This document shows, one piece after another, positions 8,031 to 15,168 of a stretch of 64,000 nucleotides of DNA (position 1 is its first letter; every line of letters starts with the position of its first letter). The translations under genes were made by a program, and so were the position numbers. A model generated the notes under the pieces. The model did no database searches, was not told the DNA's origin, and worked only from the letters and a program-made list of their open reading frames with translations. Source of the stretch: JAXMCI01 sp046349435 (GTDB lineage Bacteria; Pseudomonadota; Alphaproteobacteria; Dongiales; Dongiaceae); the NCBI GenBank assembly GCA_046349435.1, contig JAXMCI010000034.1, forward strand, positions 1 to 64,000, read 5' to 3'.

Positions 8031-9062
8031 CTACCGGCGCACCGTCTCCGGCTCGAACGCCCGGATCCAGTCGATGTACTCGCGCAGCCGCTGGCGCAGC
8101 GGCGCCGGCTGCCAGCCCAGCTCGTCGCGCAGCCGGCCGATGTCGTAGGCGCCCCACTGGCCGCCGCGCCGCGCCGGGTCGCCGGGCAGGTTGGGGTCCT
8201 CGGCGGTTTCCCGCGCCGTCAGCGGCAGCACCTCGCGGGCCGCGGCGATCAGCCCGCCGATCGTCTCGGCACGGCCGGAGCCGACATTGTAGACGGGGTG
8301 GCGCGGCGCCGGGGCGCGCAGCAGCAGCGCGATGGCCGTCGCCACGTCGCCGGCATGGATCCAGTCGCCGACCGCCTCGGTGCTCGCGGCGCGGAGCTCC
8401 TCCCCGGCCAGCGCCAGGTGGGCCACCCGCCAGGGCAGGCAGCGCACGTGGCGCGCCGCGGTGTAGCGGTCCATCGGTCCGTAGACCGAGGCCAGCCGCA
8501 CCGCCGTCGCGGGCAGGCCGTAGATCTCGCCATAGCGCCGCGTCGCCAGCTCGGCGGCGTGCTTGGAGATGCCGTAGAGCGTGGTCGGCGCGACATAGCC
8601 CTCCTCGGGCAGCGGCGCGCCGGGGATCGCCGGCCCCTCGTCGCCATAGACCGAGCCGGTGCTGACCAGCAGGAAGCGCGCCAGGCCGGGCACGGCGCGC
8701 GCCCAGTCGAGCAGCGCCACCGTGCCCATCAGGTTGACCTCGAGGATGCGCCGCGGGTCCTCGCGCTCGGGATCGTGCCGCGTGCCGTCGGCCGCGACAT
8801 AGGCGTGCGGGGTGACCGTGGCGCCGTGCACGACGCGGTCGATGCCGCGCCCGGCGAGCGCCGGCGCCCAGGCCTGCGGCTCGAGGATGCTGGCCTGCAC
8901 CCAGTCGACCCGGTCGAGCACGGGCGCGAGAAAGCGGCGCAGCAGCGGGTCGGGCGCCGAGCTGTCGAGGATGACGGCCCGCTCGCCCGGGTCGCCGGCC
9001 AGCCAGTGCAGCACCAGGTTGCTCATGACGAACCCGTTGCCGCCGGTGATCAGGATGGTCAT
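8031..9062 (-). CDS. NAD-dependent epimerase/dehydratase (extended SDR)
   Basis: 343 residues, ATG 9062. The Rossmann start is TILITGGNGFVMSNLVLHWL, in which the last Gly of the usual GxxGxxG is replaced by Met (GGNGFVM). The active site has S in 'LLVSTGSVYGDEG' and the YxxxK pair in 'TLYGISKHAAEL'. The length and 'AVRLASVYGPMDRYTAARH' fit nucleotide-sugar epimerases/dehydratases and related sugar-acid dehydrogenases. It lies 19 bp after the frameshifted SDR and in line with the GntR gene, suggesting a small minus-strand operon. The substrate cannot be told; the altered glycine motif may weaken or shift cofactor preference. Confidence 0.85.
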   Translation of the reverse strand: MTILITGGNGFVMSNLVLHWLAGDPGERAVILDSSAPDPLLRRFLAPVLDRVDWVQASILEPQAWAPALAGRGIDRVVHGATVTPHAYVAADGTRHDPEREDPRRILEVNLMGTVALLDWARAVPGLARFLLVSTGSVYGDEGPAIPGAPLPEEGYVAPTTLYGISKHAAELATRRYGEIYGLPATAVRLASVYGPMDRYTAARHVRCLPWRVAHLALAGEELRAASTEAVGDWIHAGDVATAIALLLRAPAPRHPVYNVGSGRAETIGGLIAAAREVLPLTARETAEDPNLPGDPARRGGQWGAYDIGRLRDELGWQPAPLRQRLREYIDWIRAFEPETVRR

Positions 9063-9081
9063 CGTGCGGAGGCCTCGTCGT

Positions 9082-9905
9082 TCAGATGGCGGTATAGCCG
9101 CCGTCGACCAGCAGGTCGGCGCCGGTCATGAAGGCGGACTCGTCGCTGGCCAGGAACAGGGCCGCCGCGGCGATCTCCTCGACGCGGCCGAGCCGCCCGA
9201 TCGGGTGCCTGGCGGCGCCCCACTCGCGCTCGGCCCGCTCCATGCTGCCCCAGAGCGCCGCCATGCGCGGCGTGGCGATGCCGCCCGGCGACAGGCTGTT
9301 GACCCGGATGCGGTCGGCCGCGTGGTCGAGCGCCATGCCCTTGGCCAGCATCAGCAGCGCCGCCTTGGTGGCGCTGTAGGTCGCCTGCAGGGGGACCGCG
9401 ACATGGGCGAGCTGCGAGGCGACGTGGATGATGCTGCCGCCGCCGGCCGCGGCGATGTGCGGGATCGCCCACTTGCTCATCAGGAAGGGGCCGGTGACGT
9501 TGACCGCGAAGGAGCGCTCGAACAGCGCCTCGTCGAGCTCGGCCAGCGTCGCGTCCGGGATGAAGCAGGCGGCGTTGTTGACCAGGATCGTGAGGGCGCC
9601 GAGGCGGCGCACGGCGGCGGCCACGGCGCGCCGCGCCGACCCGCTGTCGGAGACGTCGCAGGCCAGCGCGCGAGGGCGCGGCCGCCGGCACCCGTGACCA
9701 GCCGGGCCGTGCGCCGCGCCGCGGCCGGCTCGAGATCGACGGCGGCGATCGCCGCGCCCTCGGCGGCGAAGGCCCGGCAGATCGCGGCGCCGATGTGGCC
9801 GCCGGCGCCGGTGACCAGCGCCACGCGGCCGGCCAGCCGCCCGCCCGGCCGCCCGGCCGGCCCTGGGGCGGCCGGCGCCGCCGTCGCCTCACGGCGCGGG
9901 CCACA
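9082..9905 (-). pseudogene. Classical SDR oxidoreductase gene interrupted by a -1 frameshift
   Basis: The N-terminal half is in one frame: 'RVALVTGAGGHIGAAICRAF' carrying the TGxxxGxG cofactor motif, then 'AAVDLEPAAARR'. The C-terminal half is in another: 'CDVSDSGSARRAV', 'LTILVNNAA', 'ATYSATKAALLMLAKG' with the YxxxK pair, 'NSLSPGGIATPRM' and the terminal 'MTGADLLVDGGYTAI'. The switch lies near 9661-9675 and one extra base would restore a normal protein of about 260 residues. The start is not clear; no ATG follows the GntR stop and a GTG in 'GRVALV' is the nearest. Either a real null allele or a base-calling error in a GC run. Confidence 0.8.
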
Positions 9906-10709
9906 GCCCCTGCTCGTCGAAGTGGCGCAGCAGCATGTGCTTGGCCCGCAGCACATGCTCCTTCATCAGCCGGCGCGCCGTCCCGGGTCGCGCTCGCGGA
10001 TCGCCTCGCGGATCGCCTCGTGATCCTCGACGTGCAGTTGCTCGCCCTCGGCCGGCAGCGTCATGCCGTGCGAGCAGTAGTTGCCGGGAAACGTCGCGAA
10101 CAGCTCGCGCAGCATCGCCGCCAGGCGCTGGTTGCCGGCCGTCTCGTAGATCACCTGGTGGAAGTCGCGGATGGCGCCGGCGAGCTCCAGGTTGAAGCCG
10201 GAATCGTCGATCGGACGGCCGCGGCGCCCGCCCCGCCGGGTCCTGACCGCCTCGGCGGTGCGGGCCAGCTCCGCGTCGGTCTCCGGCCGGGCATGGCGGC
10301 AGGCGAGCTCGGCGGCATAGGATTCGAGCTCGGCGCGCAGGTCGTAGATCTCCTCGACCTCGACGCGGCTCGGCAGCCGCACCGTCGCGCCCTTGTTCGG
10401 CACCAGCACGACCAGCCGCTGTGCCTGCAGCTTGCGCAGCGCCTCGCGCACCGGCGTGCGGCTGACGCCGAAGCGCTGGCAGAGCTCCTCCTGGCCGAGC
10501 TTGGCGCCGGGCGGCAGCTCGCGCGCCAGGATCGCCGCCTCCAGCCGGAAGGCGATCTCGTCGGCGAGGCTGGTGGTCTCGATCGGCGCCATGGCCGGCG
10601 CCATGGCCGGCGCCATCGCCGGCCCCGGGGCCCGGGCCGGCGGGCCGGGTGGAGCCGCGGCGGCGGCCGCGCGCCGACCTGCCGCGCGCGCCGCCAGATG
10701 CTTGGTCAT
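9889..10709 (-). pseudogene. GntR-family regulator (FCD subfamily) with a frameshift near its 3' end
   Basis: Starts at ATG 10709 with an Ala/Pro-rich N-terminus containing a triplicated 12-bp unit (APAMAPAMAPAMAP). The GntR winged helix follows: 'LADEIAFRLEAAILARELPPG' and 'GVSRTPVREALRKLQAQRLV'. The FCD ligand domain has 'EIYDLRAELESYAAELAC' and 'FHQVIYETAGNQRL'. In the original frame it stops early after 'AIRERDPGRRAG' at 9966. The normal ending 'RRLMKEHVLRAKHMLLRHF' continues in another frame to the stop at 9889, so one base seems lost near 9975-9985. All but the last helix survives, so it might still work. Probable regulator of the allantoinase/importer genes. Confidence 0.82.
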
Positions 10710-10828
10710 GCTCCCGGACTCCTCCCCGCGATCCGCCACGGGCGGCGCCCGCACGAGCGATCGTCCTGGACGGGCCTGCCATGGTTCTCCCGCCGGCGGC
10801 CGGCCTTGCGCCGCGCCGCCGGGTTGCC

Positions 10829-10842
10829 GGATCCATGCATCC
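10829..10842. promoter_or_regulatory. Candidate operator GGATCCATGCATCC upstream of the GntR gene
   Basis: Located 120 bp before the GntR start codon. It matches the motif at 6615-6628 in 12 of 14 positions (consensus GKATCCATGSATCC) and itself carries GGATCC and ATGCAT palindromes. Likely autoregulatory site; inference only. Confidence 0.4.
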
Positions 10843-10868
10843 TTCCTTAGGCCGTCGTCGGCGGCGGG

Positions 10869-11258
10869 TCAACGCATGGGGCGCTGGCGCCGGCGCTCCT
10901 CGATCAGCCCGACCGCGTTGCCCGACGGGTCCTTGACGAAGGCGATCCAGACCTCGATATCGCGCAGCTCGGCGATGCGATGCGGCTTGCCGCCGTCGGT
11001 CGCGCCCGCCGCCAGCATCTCGGCATGCCGCTTGTCGATGCCGATGCAGGCGAGATAGGGGATGACGCCCTGCTGCTCCGGCGCGCGGAACCCGGGCCGG
11101 GTGGTCAGCAGCAGCCGGACGCCGCCGATCGCGAAGGCGCTGACCTGCGGCCCGTCATAGAGATGCTGCAGGCCCATCACCTCCTGATAGAAGCGCCGGG
11201 ACTGGGCGAGGTCGTTGGCGCCGATCACGAGCTGGGCGAGCCGGGCTTCGCTGGCCAT
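10869..11258 (-). CDS. VOC-superfamily (glyoxalase/dioxygenase fold) protein
   Basis: 129 residues; ATG 11258 preferred over an upstream TTG because GGAG is 9 bases before it. One VOC module is visible, made of two beta-alpha-beta-beta-beta halves: 'LAQLVIGANDLAQSRRFYQE' and 'HRIAELRDIEVWIAFVKDP', ending with 'SGNAVGLIEER', the usual C-terminal strand with a metal-ligand Glu. Members include glyoxalase I, fosfomycin resistance proteins and extradiol dioxygenases; nothing here picks one. It stands alone between the GntR promoter and the sulfotransferase gene. Confidence 0.8.
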   Translation of the reverse strand: MASEARLAQLVIGANDLAQSRRFYQEVMGLQHLYDGPQVSAFAIGGVRLLLTTRPGFRAPEQQGVIPYLACIGIDKRHAEMLAAGATDGGKPHRIAELRDIEVWIAFVKDPSGNAVGLIEERRRQRPMR

Positions 11259-11350
11259 GGGCAATCTCCGTTGGGCGAACCGATGGCGCAGTCTAGCGCG
11301 GGATCGGCCGGGATGGGCAGGCCGGCCCCAGCGCCTCGCTCGGGCCTCGC

Positions 11351-12751
11351 TCAGTCCTCGAGCAGGTCGGCGAGGCCGAGCAGCGTCGACCGCAGCTCGT
11401 CATAGTTCGCGATGGCCTCGCGCAGCGAGTCGGTGCCCTGCTTGCGTCCCGCCGGGACCAAGCCCTCGACCGGCGTGGCGCCGAGGAAGCGGGCCGCCCG
11501 GGCCGCGACCGCGTTGGGCCGCGCCTCGAGGTCCTCGTAGAAGACGTTGAGCACGCGATGCTGCCCAAAGAGCGCGGCGTACTCGTTCTCCTTCCCGGCG
11601 ATGTACGCGATGTTGCCGCAGACGGAGAACGGGTCGAGGCGGATGGCCGGGGGCGCCTTGCTCTCGGCGTTGCGCGGCGCAAACCACTCCTTGGTCTCCT
11701 GGGCGCGCCGCTCCGACAGGAAGCGCCGGATCCAGTTCCGCCGTCGCAGGTGGATGATGGCGACCTCGTGGTGCTCGGCGAGGTAGCGCTTGATCGCGGG
11801 ATGCTGGTCCGCGTCGTAGTAGGAGATCTTGAAGCCGACGAGCGAGGTGCCCGTCGGGGTCCGGTCGATCAGGTGGCCGAGGAAGGAGACCGGATCCGTC
11901 CCGCGCAAGGCGGTCAGATCGGGGTCGACGAGCCTGGAGTTCAGGTCCCAGGCCACCGCGTCGCGCCAGCTCGGATCCTCGGTGAAGATCTCGCCGCCCA
12001 TGAAGATGCCGGGCTGGCCGTGCAGCAGCCCGCCCAGCAGGTTCGTCCCGGTCCGGGCCGCGGCGAGGAGGATGAACAGGCGACGGTCCGCAGCATCGTC
12101 GGCGCCCGGCGCCGAGGCTTGCTCCCGGGCCAGGAACGGGCCGAGCGCGGCGGCCAGCCGGCCGGCGATCCGCGCATCGCCCTCGGCATCGTCGGGGAGC
12201 GCCTCCGCTCCCGCGGCACCCTCGTTGGCGCCGGGCTCGATCAGGGCCTCGGCATGCGACCGGAGGCGCTCGATGGCAGCCCGTTCGGGCGGCGCCGGCG
12301 TGCCGCTCCCGGGATCGTCGGCCGGGTCGCCGATCCGCAGCACGATGCGCGGCGGTCGCAGCTTCCGAAGCAGCGCCAGCGCCGCCTCGAGATCCCCGGC
12401 CTCGCGCGGCCCCACGGGCGGGCCGGCCGGCGCGGCGATCCAGCCGGGGGAGGCTTCGAGGACGACGGCCTCGGCCTGGTTCAGCACATCGAGCAGGCCG
12501 GGTCGATCGAGAACCTCACGGGCGATCCCGGCCGAGGCCCCGAGGTTGAGCACCGGCGTGCCCGACAGCTCGGCGAGAATGGCGGGAAACGGGAGCCGGT
12601 CGACCCCGCCGAAGGTGCGGCTCCCGCCGATGCACGCGATGTAGGGCTTCGTCAGGTCCGGCAGCGGACCCCGAAGCGGCAGGTCGGGCAACTCCGGCTG
12701 GGCGCACGGCGCCGCTTCCGGATGATCGGCGCAAGGCTGCTGGTCGTCCAT
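11351..12751 (-). CDS. Two-domain sulfotransferase (N-terminal DUF6473-like, C-terminal Stf0-like)
   Basis: 466 residues, starting at ATG 12751. The N-terminal domain (about 35-145) reads 'KPYIACIGGSRTFGGVDRLP' and 'VLNLGASAGIAREVLD', resembling the DUF6473 type found with surface-polysaccharide genes. After a low-complexity linker (about 145-222) the C-terminal domain begins with a 5'-phosphosulfate-loop-like 'RLFILLAAARTGTNLLGGLL' (226-243). 'NVFYEDLEARPNAVAARAARFLG' follows, typical of sulfotransferases that use PAPS. Likely adds sulfate to a glycan or lipid at the cytoplasmic face. The block of methyltransferase, galE and glycosyltransferases next to it supports a role in decorating an extracellular polysaccharide. 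Confidence 0.75.
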   Translation of the reverse strand: MDDQQPCADHPEAAPCAQPELPDLPLRGPLPDLTKPYIACIGGSRTFGGVDRLPFPAILAELSGTPVLNLGASAGIAREVLDRPGLLDVLNQAEAVVLEASPGWIAAPAGPPVGPREAGDLEAALALLRKLRPPRIVLRIGDPADDPGSGTPAPPERAAIERLRSHAEALIEPGANEGAAGAEALPDDAEGDARIAGRLAAALGPFLAREQASAPGADDAADRRLFILLAAARTGTNLLGGLLHGQPGIFMGGEIFTEDPSWRDAVAWDLNSRLVDPDLTALRGTDPVSFLGHLIDRTPTGTSLVGFKISYYDADQHPAIKRYLAEHHEVAIIHLRRRNWIRRFLSERRAQETKEWFAPRNAESKAPPAIRLDPFSVCGNIAYIAGKENEYAALFGQHRVLNVFYEDLEARPNAVAARAARFLGATPVEGLVPAGRKQGTDSLREAIANYDELRSTLLGLADLLED

Positions 12752-13033
12752 GCTCGCGGGTCCCCTGGCCGAGCGCCTCCGGGATAGGTCCGGCCGGGCC
12801 GCGAGGGCTGTCCGCGGCGGTGGCCACGGCAGCGTCGGCAGGCAGCGATTCCCGACCCCTTCTCTTGGCATCGAAGGTCACATGCGGCCGGGACTCCCGT
12901 CAAGCGACGGGCGATCGATGCGGTCCCTGACGAGGGCCGCCGCCACGGCGTTCGCAGAATGAGATCCTACGATGCGACCGGGCGCCGGCCGGGGCCGCTC
13001 ACGAAGCCCGCCGCGCGGCTCGCCGCTCCGGGG

Positions 13034-13744
13034 TCAGCCCGGCAGCCTGACGAATCCGAAGCCCGGCCGGGTGCCGTCCGACGGCGGGCGGATCTGCGGC
13101 ACGATCTCGGTCGCATCCACCGCGTCCTCGCCGAACCGCGACCGCAGCGAGGTCCAGGCCCGGAGCATGCCGGCATTGAGGGTGATGTCGTCCAGCACCA
13201 GGAATCTCGCCCGCATCCACAGGCCATAGACCGCCGCGCTCAGCATCGTCGGCCAGAAATCGTGCACCGCATCGATGTAGACGAGATCGATCCGGGCGTC
13301 GCCGAACTCCGCCAGGCATGCCTCGTAGGCGGCACTCGAGTTCGCATCGAGGCGGAAGGCGCGGATCACGGGATGACCGGCAAACCGCGCCGTCCCGTCG
13401 GGGGTTATGTCGAACGTCACGATCCTGCCGCCGGCCGCGTCGGCGAGCCCGGCGGCCATGGCGAGCGCGGAGCCGCCCTGGTGGGTGCCGATCTCGACGA
13501 TCCTCCGGCATCCGAGAAGGTTAACCAGGCCGGCGAGGAAGTAATAGTAGCTGAAGGGATGCGAGACGATGTCGGCCTTGTTGCCCCAGTGGATGCGGCC
13601 GTAACCGATCCTGGAGAGGTCGAAAGTCCTGCCGCGGCGCCACGCCTCCTCGACGATATCCCGGGTCGACGACGTCGCGGCAGCACCGGCTGCATCCATC
13701 TGGCCTCTCCCTGAGGACTTGGGATTGAATACCATGTGGGACAT
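13034..13744 (-). CDS. Class I SAM-dependent methyltransferase (methyltransferase_24-like)
   Basis: 236 residues from ATG 13744 (a second ATG at 13735 has an equally good GGGA spacing). The SAM-binding region is visible: motif I 'RIVEIGTHQGGSALAMAAG', an acidic strand end 'RIVTFDI', and motif 'IDLVYIDAVHDFWPTMLSA' followed by 'ARFLVLDDITLNAGML'. This layout is that of the small-molecule/sugar methyltransferases related to cephalosporin-hydroxylase-like and MTase_24 proteins. It sits between the sulfotransferase and galE on the same strand, so an O-methylation of a sugar residue in the same polysaccharide is the likely job; the acceptor is not known. Confidence 0.75.
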   Translation of the reverse strand: MSHMVFNPKSSGRGQMDAAGAAATSSTRDIVEEAWRRGRTFDLSRIGYGRIHWGNKADIVSHPFSYYYFLAGLVNLLGCRRIVEIGTHQGGSALAMAAGLADAAGGRIVTFDITPDGTARFAGHPVIRAFRLDANSSAAYEACLAEFGDARIDLVYIDAVHDFWPTMLSAAVYGLWMRARFLVLDDITLNAGMLRAWTSLRSRFGEDAVDATEIVPQIRPPSDGTRPGFGFVRLPG

Positions 13745-13775
13745 TCCCGGGCAAGGCGTGGCGGGCCGCGGCCGG

Positions 13776-14759
13776 CTATCGCACCCCGCCGCCGTGCCAG
13801 CGTGCCGCCGTCTCGAGGATGGTGCGCAGGTCGGACTGTCGCGGCTGCCAGCCGAGGGTGCGCATGGCGCGCCGGGGATCGGCGACCAGAATCGGCGGGT
13901 CGCCGGGCCGCCGGCCGCTCTCCCGGACCGGCGGCCGGCGGCCGGTCACCGTCGCCACCTCGTCGACGATCTCGCGCACCGAGGTGCCGCGGCCCGATCC
14001 GAGATTGAAGGCGCCGCTCTCGCCGCCGGCCAGCAGGTGGCGCAGGCCGACGACATGGGCTTCGGCGAGATCGGCGACGTGCACGTAGTCGCGCACCGCC
14101 GTCCCGTCCGGCGTCGGATAGTCGAGCCCCATCACCTGCAGCGGCGGGCGGTGCCCGAGCGCCGCGCCGAGCGCGAGCGGGATCAGGTGTATCTCCGGCT
14201 CGTGCTGCTCGCCGATCTCGGCATCCGGATCGGCCCCGGCCGCATTGAAGTAGCGGAAGGCGAGCCAGCGCAGCCCCTGCGCCTTGCCGAGCCAGCCGAG
14301 CGCCCGCTCGATCACCAGCTTGGTCTCGCCATAGGGGTTGACCGGCAGCTGCAGATGGTCTTCAGGAATCGGTACCTGCGTGGCGATTCCGTAGGTGGCG
14401 CCCGTCGAGGAGAAGACGATGGCCGGGACGCCGGCCGCCTGCATCGCCTCCAGCAGGTTCAGGCTGTTGACGACGTTGTTGGCGTAGTAGCGCGCCGGCT
14501 CGCGCATCGACTGGGCCACCTCGATCGAGGCGGCGAGATGCGCGACGCCGGCCGGCCGCTCGCGTCGCAGCGTCTCCACGAGGGCGGCCTTGTCCGCCAG
14601 ATCGAGCTCGATGAGCCGGCCCCAGCGCACCGCGGAGCGGTGGCCGGTCGACAGATTGTCGAGGACGACCGGCTCGAATCCGCTGCGCGCCAGCGCCTTG
14701 CACACATGCGCGCCGACATAGCCGGCGCCACCGGTTACAAGAATGCGTTCCGCAGTCAC
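13776..14759 (-). CDS. galE: UDP-glucose 4-epimerase
   Basis: Interconverts UDP-glucose and UDP-galactose (or the N-acetyl forms) in the cytoplasm using tightly bound NAD. 327 residues from GTG 14759 with GAGG five bases upstream. Diagnostic features are 'ERILVTGGAGYVGAHVCKAL' (GxxGxxG), 'VVLDNLSTGHRSAV', 'HLAASIEVAQSMREP', 'FSSTGATYG', the YxxxK pair in 'NPYGETKLVIE', 'RYFNAAGADPD' and 'AVRDYVHVADLAEAH'. The length is right for GalE. It precedes the methyltransferase and sulfotransferase on the same strand and is divergent from the two large glycosyltransferases, so it probably supplies galactose-type donors to them. Confidence 0.93.
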   Translation of the reverse strand: MTAERILVTGGAGYVGAHVCKALARSGFEPVVLDNLSTGHRSAVRWGRLIELDLADKAALVETLRRERPAGVAHLAASIEVAQSMREPARYYANNVVNSLNLLEAMQAAGVPAIVFSSTGATYGIATQVPIPEDHLQLPVNPYGETKLVIERALGWLGKAQGLRWLAFRYFNAAGADPDAEIGEQHEPEIHLIPLALGAALGHRPPLQVMGLDYPTPDGTAVRDYVHVADLAEAHVVGLRHLLAGGESGAFNLGSGRGTSVREIVDEVATVTGRRPPVRESGRRPGDPPILVADPRRAMRTLGWQPRQSDLRTILETAARWHGGGVR

Positions 14760-14762
14760 CTT

Positions 14763-14983
14763 TGCCTCGCCATCCCACAAGCGCCACCACCTTATAGGAC
14801 GCGATCGCTTTCGAAGCGATGAAATCGCTGCACGACGCGATCGCATGGGTGGAAGGGGGTTCGCCGGCAGAGCGCTCGGTCGGGGCCGAGATCGGCCACA
14901 CCGTGGCCGGCCTCCGGCGGGATCGGCGGGCGGCGCGCGACCCTCGGCCCGGCCCATGCCTGCTGCCCGTCTCCGATCGTTGA
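14763..14983 (+). pseudogene. Degenerate copy of the leader and 5' end of the downstream glycosyltransferase gene
   Basis: The stretch from about 14763 mirrors the one from about 15106, in both leader and first codons. Both have TTTG(T)CCTCGCCATCC, a TATA(A/G)GAC box-like element and then ATGAAATCG, and both continue GTCGCATGGGTGGAAGG or a close variant. Copy 1 gives a 54-codon frame (14819-14983) starting MKSLHDAIAWVEG and ending PCLLPVSDR. The real gene starts MKSVRTRVAWVEG and later reads PGRVCLVTGEI. It looks like a third paralogue of which only the first ~55 codons survive. The rest of the 14760-15168 gap holds the shared leader and no other gene that I can see. Confidence 0.6.
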
Positions 14984-15168
14984 CGCGCGAGAGGCCATCG
15001 TAATGCCTTGCTCATCTTCGTGAAGAAAACGGAAAGGCGTTATGCTTGGATCGTGACCGGCCTTTACCGAAGTAGTAAGTATTTGCCGCTAGATGTCGTG
15101 ATGTTCACTTTGTCCTCGCCATCCTGACGGCGGGACGTTACCTATAAGACGCTACCACGTTCGAGACG

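Noticed and set aside
9660..9990. Programmed ribosomal frameshifting in the GntR or SDR gene
   Set aside because: No slippery heptamer followed by a structured element is visible, and neither family is known for it; mutation or base-call error is simpler.
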